Assembly: GCA_030065055.1 (NCBI GenBank)
Contig: JASJDS010000057.1
Span: 1 to 52,431, forward strand
DNA length: 52,431 nt
Reading direction: 5' to 3'
From: Calothrix sp. MO_192.B10
GTDB lineage: Bacteria; Cyanobacteriota; Cyanobacteriia; Cyanobacteriales; Nostocaceae
Part shown: one piece after another, positions 16,791 to 24,890 of the stretch
How positions within the stretch are numbered: position 1 is the first letter of the stretch
Layout: every line of letters begins with the position of its first letter
The notes under the pieces: model-generated
What the model saw: the letters and a program-made list of their open reading frames with translations, nothing else
What the model was told of the DNA's origin: nothing
Databases searched by the model: none
Program-made: the position numbers and the translations under genes

Positions 16791-16800
16791 ATGATATCTG

Positions 16801-17415
16801 ATGAAAATAAAAACTATGACTACAGAAGTGCAAACAGTTAAACGCTTCTACACTCCAGAAGAATATTTAGCACTGGAAGAACAAGCGGAATTTAAAAGCG
16901 AATACCGCGATGGAGAAATTGTACCGATGACGGGTGGAACTACCAATCACAATAAAATAGCTGGCAACTTTTATGCCTTCTTAAGATTTGCTTTAAGAGG
17001 TAACAAATATGACATTTATATCGGCGATGTGCGTTTGTGGATACCAAAGTATCGTCAGTATACTTATCCCGATGTAATGGTCATAGAAGGACAACCTATT
17101 TATACCGGAACCAGCACAACCACTGTGACAAATCCATCATTAATTGTAGAAGTTTTATCAAAATCAACACAAAATTACGACCAAGGAAATAAATTTTTAT
17201 ATTATCGCTCGATTCCAGAATTTAAAGAATATATTTTAATCGACCAATATCAATATCATGTCATGCATTACGTGAAAACTGCGGATGGTAAATGGGTATT
17301 TGATGAAATTGAAGGCGAATCGGCAAATTTATCCTTAGAAACAGTTGATTTTGAAATTACATTAAATGACCTTTACGAACAAGTTGATTTTTCTGTTAAT
17401 GATGGGGAAGAATGA
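16801..17415 (+). CDS. Uma2-family (DUF820) PD-(D/E)XK endonuclease-like protein
   Basis: The protein has 204 residues. Typical Uma2 features are TPEEYLALEEQAEFKSEYRDGEIVPMTGGT at the N-terminus, then YPDVMVI and PSLIVEVLSKST, in which the Asp and Glu-x-x-Lys-type residues form a PD-(D/E)XK-like metal site. The C-terminal ITLNDLYEQVDF is also typical. These genes are very abundant in cyanobacteria and are thought to be nucleases, often linked to mobile DNA, but the cellular role is not established. ATG 16801 is used; an ATG five codons on (16816, MTTEVQTVKRF) is equally possible. It lies between recombinase debris and a putative toxin-antitoxin pair. Confidence 0.85.
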   Translation: MKIKTMTTEVQTVKRFYTPEEYLALEEQAEFKSEYRDGEIVPMTGGTTNHNKIAGNFYAFLRFALRGNKYDIYIGDVRLWIPKYRQYTYPDVMVIEGQPIYTGTSTTTVTNPSLIVEVLSKSTQNYDQGNKFLYYRSIPEFKEYILIDQYQYHVMHYVKTADGKWVFDEIEGESANLSLETVDFEITLNDLYEQVDFSVNDGEE

Positions 17416-17723
17416 ATAATTACTTCCCTGTAAAAATTGATTAGTTTTGTTATCATCAAATATCACGAGGGTCAATTGCTGCTTGAACAGAAGCTTTAAC
17501 AGTTATCAGTTATCAGTTTATACCGCTTACTCAGTAGCCCTATTATAATTATTGGTCATAATAATTAGCGATCACTATCCAGAATTGGAGCATTATATTG
17601 GGCTATTCCTATTATCGCTAATTTTGTGGTATTCCTGTTCTCAATCTTAAGGCTTTAATTGGGAATTTTAATATTTATGATAGGCTTCTAACTGGATATT
17701 TTATCTATGTTAGGGTGTGAGAA
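17416..17723. other. AT-rich spacer upstream of the DUF6932/HTH pair
   Basis: It contains the tandem motif GTTATCAGTTATCAGTT (about 17500-17516) and an inverted pair around TAATTATTGGTCATAATAATTA (about 17545-17567). A promoter for the downstream pair is expected here, but no box can be fixed with confidence. No gene seen. Confidence 0.35.
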
Positions 17724-18170
17724 GTGATTCCGGAATTTGACGAAAATGGTAATTTACCACCAGGAGTACATTTTTGTGAATGGGAGGAATTTACAGAAAG
17801 ATTTGGTACAACAGAGCGAAGGTTGTATTTAATACAAGGATTGCGAATGGCAATGGAGCAATTAAAAGCAGCTGGTTGCAGAACAATTTATATTAACGGC
17901 AGCTTTGTTACCATTAAATCTAACCCACGAGATTTTGATGCTTGTTGGGACTCAGAAGAAGTTGATATCAATTATCTACGAATTAATGCACCTCGCTTGC
18001 TTAACCGTTTTGACACACAAGCTCAAAAATCTCAATATAAAGGCGAATTATTTTGTTCAGATGACCCAGTTGGTGATAATGGCTTAAATTCATTTGAGTT
18101 TTTTCAGCATGATAGGGAACAAAATCGTAAAGGAATTATTGCTATTGATTTGGTAAGGTGGGAAGCATGA
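17724..18170 (+). CDS. DUF6932-type nucleotidyltransferase-like protein (putative toxin)
   Basis: The protein has 148 residues and starts at a GTG (IPEFDENGNLPPGVH). The core INGSFVTIKSNPRDFDACWD has the G-S-F...D-x-D pattern of the polymerase-beta-type nucleotidyltransferase fold, as in minimal nucleotidyltransferases of toxin-antitoxin systems. The C-terminus KGIIAIDLVRWEA may supply the third acidic residue. The gene overlaps the next one by 4 nt (ATGA), which carries an HTH domain, so they form a tight pair. I place it in DUF6932 from the GVH...GSF..DFD pattern. Transfer of a nucleotide to a target RNA or protein is a hypothesis. It lies in a mobile-DNA-rich stretch. Confidence 0.65.
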   Translation: MIPEFDENGNLPPGVHFCEWEEFTERFGTTERRLYLIQGLRMAMEQLKAAGCRTIYINGSFVTIKSNPRDFDACWDSEEVDINYLRINAPRLLNRFDTQAQKSQYKGELFCSDDPVGDNGLNSFEFFQHDREQNRKGIIAIDLVRWEA

Positions 18171-18691
18171 TTAAAAATGAAAAACAATACGAGTACAGCA
18201 AAGAGTGTGCCGAAAGATTTGCATATTCAATATCTTTGCTAGACAAAGATGAGGAAATGAAGCAAAAAGACTTTGAAAAATGGCAGATGAATCGTGATGT
18301 TAAAAAATATCGTCTAGAGAAATTACAAGCAGAAATTGCTGAGTATGAAAATCTCACATCTCACAATCACCAAACACCAATAGTGCTAACTCTGGAAGAT
18401 ATTTATTATTTACCACAACTTCTAATTAAAGCACGCATAGCGGCAAAACTGAGCCAAAAAGAACTTGGTGCATTAGCTGGATTGACAGAAGAACAAATTA
18501 AAGATTACGAAGCAAAGGATTATGACGGTGCTAATTTCACTGATGTTATGGGATTATTTTTAGCACTGGATATGAAAATACAAAAAGGCGAGTTTCTAGT
18601 TCCTTTAGATACTTTGAGACGAACACCTGTTACAAAAGAAGAATTACGGTCATCACTGAGCAAAAAATTGCATAGACGACCACCATTTTAG
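18167..18691 (+). CDS. Coiled-coil plus XRE-type HTH protein (putative antitoxin/regulator)
   Basis: The protein has 174 residues from the ATG at 18167, which overlaps the TGA of the upstream gene (ATGA). The N-terminal half (about 1-75) is highly charged and helical (LLDKDEEMKQKDFEKWQMNR). The C-terminal half has an XRE-like helix-turn-helix: LLIKARIAAKLSQKELGALA then GLTEEQIKDYEAKDYDGANF. This order, a linker helix then a HTH, suits an antitoxin that binds the partner with one part and DNA with the other. Autoregulation of the operon is expected but not shown. An ordinary transcription factor is the alternative. Confidence 0.68.
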   Translation: MIKNEKQYEYSKECAERFAYSISLLDKDEEMKQKDFEKWQMNRDVKKYRLEKLQAEIAEYENLTSHNHQTPIVLTLEDIYYLPQLLIKARIAAKLSQKELGALAGLTEEQIKDYEAKDYDGANFTDVMGLFLALDMKIQKGEFLVPLDTLRRTPVTKEELRSSLSKKLHRRPPF

Positions 18692-18807
18692 GCTTTGTCG
18701 CTACAAACAGTATGCCATAAATCCGTGAAATATTGTCAATTCCTCATCGACCTCGGGCAACAGACCTCAGAGCGGGTGGGTGAGAGGATTCTTTTTGTTT
18801 AAGCTAA

Positions 18808-18881
18808 TCGGAGCGGCGGGATTTGAACCCACGACCTCCACTACCCCAAAGTGGCGCGCTACCAAGCTGCGCTACGCCCCG
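18808..18881 (-). tRNA. tRNA-Pro (GGG)
   Basis: A 74-nt cloverleaf on the minus strand. Acceptor CGGGGCG pairs with CGCTCCG (one G-T), the D-arm is GCGCAGCTTGGTAGCGC, the anticodon stem CCACT/AGTGG holds the loop TTGGGGT with anticodon GGG, and the T-arm is GTGGGTTCAAATCCCGC. Discriminator A, no encoded CCA. Confidence 0.94.
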
Positions 18882-18975
18882 TTACACTCGTTGTGAATTT
18901 TCTATGGAGAATATTCAATATTTGAGTGTGGCTTTAATATATTAACATGAGTTTAACAATAAGCAACCACAAATC

Positions 18976-19341
18976 CTAAAAAACTTGCAGCATTCCAGCA
19001 GCTTGTTGTAAACCTGGTACTGCTGAGGGGTTCCACTTACCTTCTACACACCGTCCTGAATTGAGGATAAACCGCAAACTATATTCTTGGGGATAGCCTG
19101 TTACTTCCATCCACAGTAAATCGCTTTCCGCCTCACAGGTGATTTTCTCTTCATCCATAAGCTCAGTGGCTATTTGACTCATGGTGTCAGCTAGTTGCAA
19201 CATGAGACGACAAAAATCGTTCAATTCGGCTTGTGTTAACTCAATCGCCCAATCATCTGTACCAACTAAGCCTTTAAATTCGGGTGCTTCTGGGTTCCAG
19301 CCAATACGCCAGCCGTTACCACTTTTGATTACACGTTCCAT
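18976..19341 (-). CDS. DUF1818 family protein
   Basis: A small acidic protein of 121 residues from the ATG at 19341 (MERVIKSGNGWRIGWNP). It has the conserved pattern GWNPEAPEFKGLVGTDDWAIELT, ELNDFCRLMLQLADTM, CEAESDLLWMEVTG and RCVEGKWNPSAVPGLQQA, which I know as DUF1818 of cyanobacteria and plastids. Function is unknown; it is probably soluble. The open frame runs 93 codons further upstream but that part is repeat sequence (AGTGAAGGAG-type and a CGAAGTGGCTTCCCGAAGGG motif), so the start at 19341 is clearly better; GGGAGGGGAGGAGT lies upstream of it. Confidence 0.85.
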   Translation of the reverse strand: MERVIKSGNGWRIGWNPEAPEFKGLVGTDDWAIELTQAELNDFCRLMLQLADTMSQIATELMDEEKITCEAESDLLWMEVTGYPQEYSLRFILNSGRCVEGKWNPSAVPGLQQAAGMLQVF

Positions 19342-19594
19342 TTGGGAGGGGAGGAGTGAAGGAGGAGAGGAGTGTAGACACGAAGTGGCTTCCCGAAGGG
19401 TAGGAGGGAAGGAGTGAAGGAGGGAAGGAGTGAAGGAGTGATGGAAGCTAACAAATGAACTATTGCCGATGACGAATGACAAATAATACCGTTTCTGTAT
19501 GAAGATGCAATTTATATTGATTGTAGAGACGTTGCACTGCAACGTCTCTAGGAAATCTATTTGGCACAGCTTTACATATAATTGGTATAACAAA
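19342..19594. repeat. Spacer with GGAAGGAGTGAAGGAG tandem repeats
   Basis: Purine-rich GGAGTGAA heptamer/octamer repeats (19346-19442) flank a CGAAGTGGCTTCCCGAAGGG segment related to the tandem repeat at 22546-22608. A short inverted pair, GAGACGTTGCA / TGCAACGTCTC (about 19527-19549), forms a strong hairpin. No gene. Confidence 0.7.
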
Positions 19595-20122
19595 TTACTG
19601 ATTACCGTTGAAATAATCAACTAGAGTTTGCACCAAAGCATTACGCTGACGGCGACTCAGCTTTTTAATGGCTGTGCGATCGCCTTGTAAAGGATTTTTT
19701 CGTAAGCTATCATGACCAGGATAGGATGTGTCGTACATAATTTCATTGGCACCGAGATAATCAGCCAAAGTCAATTTCCAATCGAATCGATAGTTAGGCG
19801 CACGTCCTTTGAGGTAAAAGTGATAGCCAACCATCCGACTAACTAGGGTATTGTTAATGGCAACTTTCCCAGTTTCTTTACTTATGTATTGGTTTTCCCT
19901 TGGTAAATCCGGTAATTTTTGATAAACTTTTTGGGCGATATCGCGGGAATTCGTGCTACGTTGAGCGATCGCTCTTTGGATACCAATTATACCAGTCAAT
20001 TTTGATTCACTTGCTGCAAAACCAGTTACCATAACACCCACCACCATGAAGATAGCGAGTGCTGGTAAAGTTTTGAACAGTGGTGGAATGAACGATGAAT
20101 TTTTCCTCATTCTTCCTGCCAA
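19595..20122 (-). CDS. Unrecognised secreted or membrane-anchored protein
   Basis: The protein has 175 residues; an ATG at 20110 would begin MRKNSSFIPPLFK. A hydrophobic stretch ALAIFMVVGVMVTGF near residues 21-35 is a signal peptide or N-terminal anchor. The remainder is basic with DIAQKVYQKLPDLPRENQYI, NNTLVSRMVGYHFYLKGRAP and DWKLTLADYLGANEIM. The pattern is reminiscent of conserved cyanobacterial proteins of unknown function, but I cannot name the family. The C-terminus RTAIKKLSRRQRNALVQTLV is strongly basic and might bind nucleic acid or lipid. The gene is monocistronic; upstream lies an IS200/IS605-type remnant that may have separated it from its original promoter. Confidence 0.7.
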   Translation of the reverse strand: MAGRMRKNSSFIPPLFKTLPALAIFMVVGVMVTGFAASESKLTGIIGIQRAIAQRSTNSRDIAQKVYQKLPDLPRENQYISKETGKVAINNTLVSRMVGYHFYLKGRAPNYRFDWKLTLADYLGANEIMYDTSYPGHDSLRKNPLQGDRTAIKKLSRRQRNALVQTLVDYFNGNQ

Positions 20123-20141
20123 GAGTTCTTATCTATGATCT

Positions 20142-20345
20142 TTGACATTCTCCCACCTGGAAGATGGGAGATTCTTCCAAGCCTAGACAGCATAGCTTGA
20201 AATATCCTCATGTAGCTGTCCGGTTCCCAGGCTCACCCCGTTTGCCAACCATGGGCGAAGTGATATTTCCTTTCAACTCGCCGATTCGAGATTTGGGCGT
20301 ATACTTTCCGAGAGTCCCTCGGTAGGTTTTAATGTCTTATACTGA
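20142..20345 (-). mobile_element. IS200/IS605 3'-end remnant (omega-RNA-like) without tnpB
   Basis: Read on minus, the segment ends with GGAAGAATCTCCCATCTTCC, then AGGTGGGAGAATGTCAA. The CTCCCA/TGGGAG hairpin followed by GTCAA is the classic right end of cyanobacterial IS200/IS605 elements. Upstream sequence (GAGCCTGGGAACCGGACAGC and so on) resembles the structured 3' region that overlaps tnpB in such elements, but the coding frame is broken. The upper boundary is approximate. Confidence 0.55.
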
Positions 20346-20434
20346 CTATTGGTATTTTATCATTTAAAGGCACAGCCAAAGTGCTACCTCCTCCTACATC
20401 TCCTGCCTTAAGGCACTTGAGTTTTGGACTTCGA

Positions 20435-22267
20435 CTAGTTTCTATAAAATTGATTACCTTGGGCATCATAAATAGCTAAGGGTATACCGGCATTGTCGCT
20501 AATTACTTCCAGAGTTTGCTGTAATACTTGCAAGTGATTAGTAGTGGAAACTGAATTATTTTGGCTACTGATAGCGATCGCTTGTTCGTACTCAGCAGTC
20601 ATTTTAACTGCGATCGCCTGTAAGTTGACTGTAAAATTACAAATTGCTACACCAGCATTGACACAGGTTCTTTGCAAATCATTACGGGCTGTTTGGATTC
20701 GATTATAAACTTGGAATTGGTTCTGTGCCCTTTGTAAGGAACGATTATATGGTTCTACCAGAGGTTTTGCCTTGCTGTAATAAGAACTATTCTGGGAAAT
20801 TTGTTTAATCGCACTTACAGCCTGGTTCCACTGGCTGACAGCCCCTTGCCATTGATTTCGTGTCTCATAGATTTGAGCTTGTTTAGCAGCACTAACGGCT
20901 TGATTATAGGTATTACTAGCCATTTGCTCCCTAGTTGCATTTAAGCGAGCCTTAGCTAGTTTGGGTTTATACTGGACTAAAAGTTTTTGTGCATCCGTAT
21001 GTGCCACACTATTTGAGGGGATGATCTTCAAAGCATTGACTGCTACCTCCCAAGTAGATTGGGCTTTTTGTAATTCCTGTAAGGATTTTGCAGTGTCTTG
21101 TCGTTTCTGAGCCGCTATGGCTACGGATTTAGCGGATGCTAGTTTTTGTAACCATTTATCTTCCGTGCGTAACTGCCGATTTACAGCTTGCAAATTGCGG
21201 CGATAACTAGACAACTTGGGATTGACTAAACCATAAAAGGGACTTGTGCGATTGATTGCTTCTAGGGGTAAAATCGCCTGTCGCCATAGTTGTTGGGTAT
21301 TTTGTAATTCCTGAATGCTTTGTTTTTCAGAGGTTTGGGTTTTTTGTCCTGCTTTCTCTGCGGCTTGGAAAGCTTTGAGCAATAAATTAATTTCTTCCCC
21401 TTGAGCAGATAATTTGGTGATCAGTGGTTCTACTTCCTGATGACGGGAAGACCATAGGGGTATTTGTTTGAGTTCAGCGGTTGCTTGTTTTATTTCTGTT
21501 TGTAATGTTGTTAGTTCTGCTACTGGACTGGTTTTATTCATCCAGGATAGGGCAGGTTTTTGTAATTCTGTGGCAACTTGGATCGGTTCGCAACCTGAGA
21601 TGACGCAGGGACGAGTCACCAAATATGCACCCAATCCGAACATAGCGATCGCTAATAAACTTCCACCCACTATGAAAGATTTAACGGGGTACAGACGCTT
21701 GATTGTTGAGTAATGGCTTAAATCTGGAGCATCAGCAAGAGGGTCAAAAGGCTCATCTTCAGCATCTTCAATAGTCGCGGGTGGAGTCCATGAGTTTTCA
21801 GCATTGACATAATAATCATCAATTGCTGGAGAAGAGGAAACATTGGTTGCTTCATCTTCTGGGATATCTTCCCTAGCCATTTCCACGTCAACTACTGGGG
21901 GAATTGTCTCCTGACCCATAATAGTCATATCACGTTTGGCATAGGGAAGTTTAGAACCCACAACCCTGAGAAAAACTTCTACCTGTTTTTCCCTGAAGGC
22001 AGATAATGATTCTAGAGCCTCTTCCATGACAACAAATATTTTTTCGGTATCTACTGTCACACCTTGGGGGTGTTGGACGAGAATCATCAGACGATCGTTT
22101 TTGACAACACACTTGACCTGAAAAAATTCACCCGATGGAATTTCTGCACGCAAGTATTCTTGTAAAGTGCTAGTTAATAGCTCTAAATATTCTTGCCGTT
22201 CTCCTACTTTCATCCACCTATCCCGTTGGTGACTCTGATTATTATTTTCTGCAATAGTATTAGACAC
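20435..22267 (-). CDS. Unrecognised single-pass membrane protein with long coiled-coil C-terminus
   Basis: The protein has 610 residues. The N-terminal region (1-125) has a mixed fold (ERQEYLELLTSTLQEYLRAE, VKCVVKNDRLMILVQHPQGV). An acidic disordered linker (about 130-190, TIEDAEDEPFDPLADAPDLS) leads to one transmembrane helix (about 198-218, IVGGSLLAIAMFGLGAYLVT). After that come CVISGCEPIQ with two cysteines and some 370 residues of helical, Gln/Ala-rich repeats such as QAVSAAKQAQIYETRNQWQG and QWNQAVSAIKQISQNSSYYS. The C-terminus (NAGIPLAIYDAQGNQFYRN) looks like a short beta region. The cytoplasmic N-terminus and periplasmic helical part are inferred. I do not recognise a family; structural or cell-surface roles are possible. 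Confidence 0.75.
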   Translation of the reverse strand: MSNTIAENNNQSHQRDRWMKVGERQEYLELLTSTLQEYLRAEIPSGEFFQVKCVVKNDRLMILVQHPQGVTVDTEKIFVVMEEALESLSAFREKQVEVFLRVVGSKLPYAKRDMTIMGQETIPPVVDVEMAREDIPEDEATNVSSSPAIDDYYVNAENSWTPPATIEDAEDEPFDPLADAPDLSHYSTIKRLYPVKSFIVGGSLLAIAMFGLGAYLVTRPCVISGCEPIQVATELQKPALSWMNKTSPVAELTTLQTEIKQATAELKQIPLWSSRHQEVEPLITKLSAQGEEINLLLKAFQAAEKAGQKTQTSEKQSIQELQNTQQLWRQAILPLEAINRTSPFYGLVNPKLSSYRRNLQAVNRQLRTEDKWLQKLASAKSVAIAAQKRQDTAKSLQELQKAQSTWEVAVNALKIIPSNSVAHTDAQKLLVQYKPKLAKARLNATREQMASNTYNQAVSAAKQAQIYETRNQWQGAVSQWNQAVSAIKQISQNSSYYSKAKPLVEPYNRSLQRAQNQFQVYNRIQTARNDLQRTCVNAGVAICNFTVNLQAIAVKMTAEYEQAIAISSQNNSVSTTNHLQVLQQTLEVISDNAGIPLAIYDAQGNQFYRN

Positions 22268-23250
22268 TGGAGTTTTATCAATTTAATATAGATGCCCAAG
22301 TAACTCCACTGGGACCTTGATATCTTAACGACCAACTTTCTAACACATTTTTTTTACCTTCACCAAAACTGAAAATGGGATTGGGTATTATTAGTTAGTT
22401 TCTCATGTACTTTTGTACGCAAACAAGCATGAAAAAGGGTTCTTTTCCCTACACCCTATTTTCAAGTTAGTCCCTCATGGACAATATTTTGTCCACAACC
22501 TGCAGATGAAAATACTTCCTTCACTCCTACCCTACTCTACCCTTCGGGAAGCCACTTCGTGTCTACGAGAAGCCACTGCGTGTCTACGGGAAGCCACTTC
22601 GTGTCTACACTCCTTCACTCCCTATTTTCTAGCTAGTCCCCCATGAAAAAATCTCACAACCAAGCATGAAAATAATTCCCTCACTCCTTCACTCCTTCAC
22701 TCCTTCACTCCTTGTTCTCGTTACAAGGTTTTACCAAGTAGATGCATTTTAGGGAGGCTCTGCCTCCTGTTATCGGAGTTGGTGCAAGTTGTTAGTTAAA
22801 ATAGACCTGTCATTACGTTCGCGTTAGCGTGCGCGAAGCGCTTACGAAGTGAAGTAATCGCAAAGCCTTATTTTTCGTCACGAGTGCGTAAGTCCTATTA
22901 GTGATAAACTCTCAGCTTTAGTTCAATTTATCCATACAATCTGGGAATCATAAGAGCTGAGGAAAATTATCATGAAATTTAAACAATAGTATTTATTCGT
23001 TAGTTATCAATGTTTTTATACCTAGAAAAATCACTGAGAATATCAAGCACAGGTCATTTGTATAGAGTAAGTAACTGTTAAGCCACAAATTTACTGTGCC
23101 TGCTGAATTGGATAAAATTAATGTCAATCAAATATATTCAAGTTTACTAGCTAGCAAAAATTTGAGTTAGCGATCGCGCGCGGTGCAGGTTTTGTGTTTT
23201 GCCTATCGCCCTGATTAATTTTTGGAAGTGGGAATACAAGGTGTATGTTA
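22268..23250. repeat. 983-bp repeat-filled spacer
   Basis: No gene seen. It contains three tandem copies of a 21-bp unit GGGAAGCCACTTCGTGTCTAC (22546-22608, the middle copy with small changes), CTTCACTCCTTCACTCC runs (about 22680-22712), the CTCGTTACAAGGT plus GGAGGCTCTGCCTCC repeat (22715-22770), and a GC-rich inverted element with GCGTTAGCGTGCGCGAAGCG (22823-22842) ending in GAGTGCGTAAGTCCTA (22876-22892). A HIP1 variant lies at 23169. A promoter for the sucC-like gene should lie near 23090-23240. Confidence 0.7.
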
Positions 23251-24480
23251 ATGAATCTATTAGAGTACCAAGTAAAAGAATGGTTCCGGGAAATGGGCAT
23301 TCCCGTATTACCTTCTCAAAAAATAGACCATCCCACTGACTTGAAACGGTTACAAATAAGTTATCCGATTGTACTCAAATCCCAGGTGCATGGAAGAGAT
23401 AGGGCAAAGGCTGGTGGAGTCAGATTTGTGGAAACCACAATAGATGCGATCGCAGCAGCCCAAACTATTTTTAATTTACCCATTTTAGGGGAACTACCAG
23501 AAGTATTATTAGCAGAAACAAAATACGAGAAGGTAGCAGAATTTTATCTGGCTGTAGTTTTAGATACAGCCGTTTGCCGCCCCGTGCTTTTAGGCTGCCA
23601 AGAAGCTGACATTGATTGGGAATCAGCAGGGGAGAAAATGCAGTATGTGGTGGTAGAACAAGAATTTTCTCCATTTTACGCCCGTCGATTAGCCCTAAAA
23701 ATGGGTTTGCATGGCAGTTATATGCAATCTGTCAGCAGGGTAATTGAGAAAATGTATTGGTTATTTATCCAAAAAGATTTGGATTTAGTGGAAATTAATC
23801 CTTTGGCAATGAACGGGAGCGGTCAATTAATGGCACTCAATGGTAGCGTAATAGTCAATCAAAGAGCCTTGAGGAGACATCCAGAAATCCAAGCTGCACA
23901 AACCAGAAATTTTGAGCAATATCCCAGTATTCCCTTGGGTTCATATGTTGGTAAATTCAATAGTTCTGGGCGAGGGAAAATAGCCATTTTAGGCAATGGT
24001 GTGGGTTCGGTGATGGCAACATTAGATTTAGTCGTCAATGCTGGGGGTAAACCTGGTGTGTGTATTAATTTACGCCATGCCTCTATAAATGATTCTGCAC
24101 CAACTACTTTCAGTAAGCGTCTAGAACAGGCATTAAATGTTTTAGCCACTGATAAAAGTATCAAAGTTATCCTGATGAATTTCTTAGATAGTATTTCCGA
24201 AGCAACGGTATTAGCCGAAGTAATCGCTCGGTTCGTAGAAAATCATCGCCATGAAATTCAATCCCAAACATTAGGCTCCAATGGCATTAAAAACCGCGTT
24301 GCAGAGAATATCCCCTATTTAGTAGTTCGTCTGGTTGGTTCTCAATTAAAGGAAGCACAAAAATATTTAATTCCACTACAAGCCTCAGGTGACGCGCCTC
24401 TGTTGATAGAAAATTTGGATCGAGCAGTAGTAGAGGCTATTCGTTTGACAAAATCCCCAGCAAATCAAAAAGTTAGGTAA
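23251..24480 (+). CDS. SucC-like protein (succinyl-CoA ligase beta-subunit homologue) with altered active site
   Basis: The protein has 409 residues from ATG 23251 (MNLLEYQVKEWFREMGIPVL), the canonical SucC start; the ATG at 23245 is too close to AAGG. ATP-grasp fold features are KSQVHGRDRAKAGGV (glycine-rich loop, but GRG is changed to DRA) and VEINPLAMNGSGQLMALNGS. The Mg-ligand Asn of EINP is kept, but the Asp expected in the LDGK position is Asn197. In the C-terminal domain, NGAGxxMGTMD is NGVGSVMATLD and the DVGGGA loop is NLRHAS. SucC with SucD normally makes succinyl-CoA or ATP in the TCA cycle. Here nucleotide chemistry is doubtful. A sucD-like gene follows after 410 bp. Confidence 0.8.
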   Translation: MNLLEYQVKEWFREMGIPVLPSQKIDHPTDLKRLQISYPIVLKSQVHGRDRAKAGGVRFVETTIDAIAAAQTIFNLPILGELPEVLLAETKYEKVAEFYLAVVLDTAVCRPVLLGCQEADIDWESAGEKMQYVVVEQEFSPFYARRLALKMGLHGSYMQSVSRVIEKMYWLFIQKDLDLVEINPLAMNGSGQLMALNGSVIVNQRALRRHPEIQAAQTRNFEQYPSIPLGSYVGKFNSSGRGKIAILGNGVGSVMATLDLVVNAGGKPGVCINLRHASINDSAPTTFSKRLEQALNVLATDKSIKVILMNFLDSISEATVLAEVIARFVENHRHEIQSQTLGSNGIKNRVAENIPYLVVRLVGSQLKEAQKYLIPLQASGDAPLLIENLDRAVVEAIRLTKSPANQKVR

Positions 24481-24499
24481 TTTGCTCCCTACTTCTTTA

Positions 24500-24599
24500 A
24501 CAGGTTAGGGCACGGCATCTACAATCTTTTGGTGTATGAAATTATCACTCTGGTGCCGTGCCCCTACCTATCTGTTGCATTCTTTTTTAAAAATGATAT
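24500..24599 (-). mobile_element. ATACCA-family MITE, diverged copy between sucC- and sucD-like genes
   Basis: In reverse orientation, the core GGGCACGGCATC...GGTGCCGTGCCCC surrounds TTTTGGTGTATGAAATTATC, and the end GTTGCATTCTTTTTTAAAAA followed by GATAT corresponds to the left terminus of the 43462-43596 copy. It is more diverged than the other copies and lacks a clean opposite end. Confidence 0.7.
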
Positions 24600-24890
24600 A
24601 ACCAGCAACAAGTATCCCGACTAGTTTTTAATCTTGTAGAAAAAATATTAAGTATTTTTTCGTAATAAAAATTATATTCGTGTAAAAAATATATAATTGG
24701 GAATGAATTAATCAACCCGAAAAACTAGAAATTTACTGCCAAAAGGCGATGGAATGGGGTATTTTGTGACTGAGCGTTAGAACAAGTTTTTTTGATTCTA
24801 GTGCAAATTGAATCAAGAATACAGCATATTATCTATCTATCCTTCTTCAGTAGTCGAGAACACTGAACATTCTGAATTATTGTGCTTTTT

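Noticed and set aside
18976-19620. 214-codon version of the DUF1818 gene
   Set aside because: The extra 93 N-terminal codons are purine-rich tandem repeats read in frame; the family start is at 19341.
22413-22646. 77-codon frame with repeated LREATSCL peptides
   Set aside because: The peptide repetition is only the translation of the 21-bp tandem DNA repeat; no protein-like sequence.
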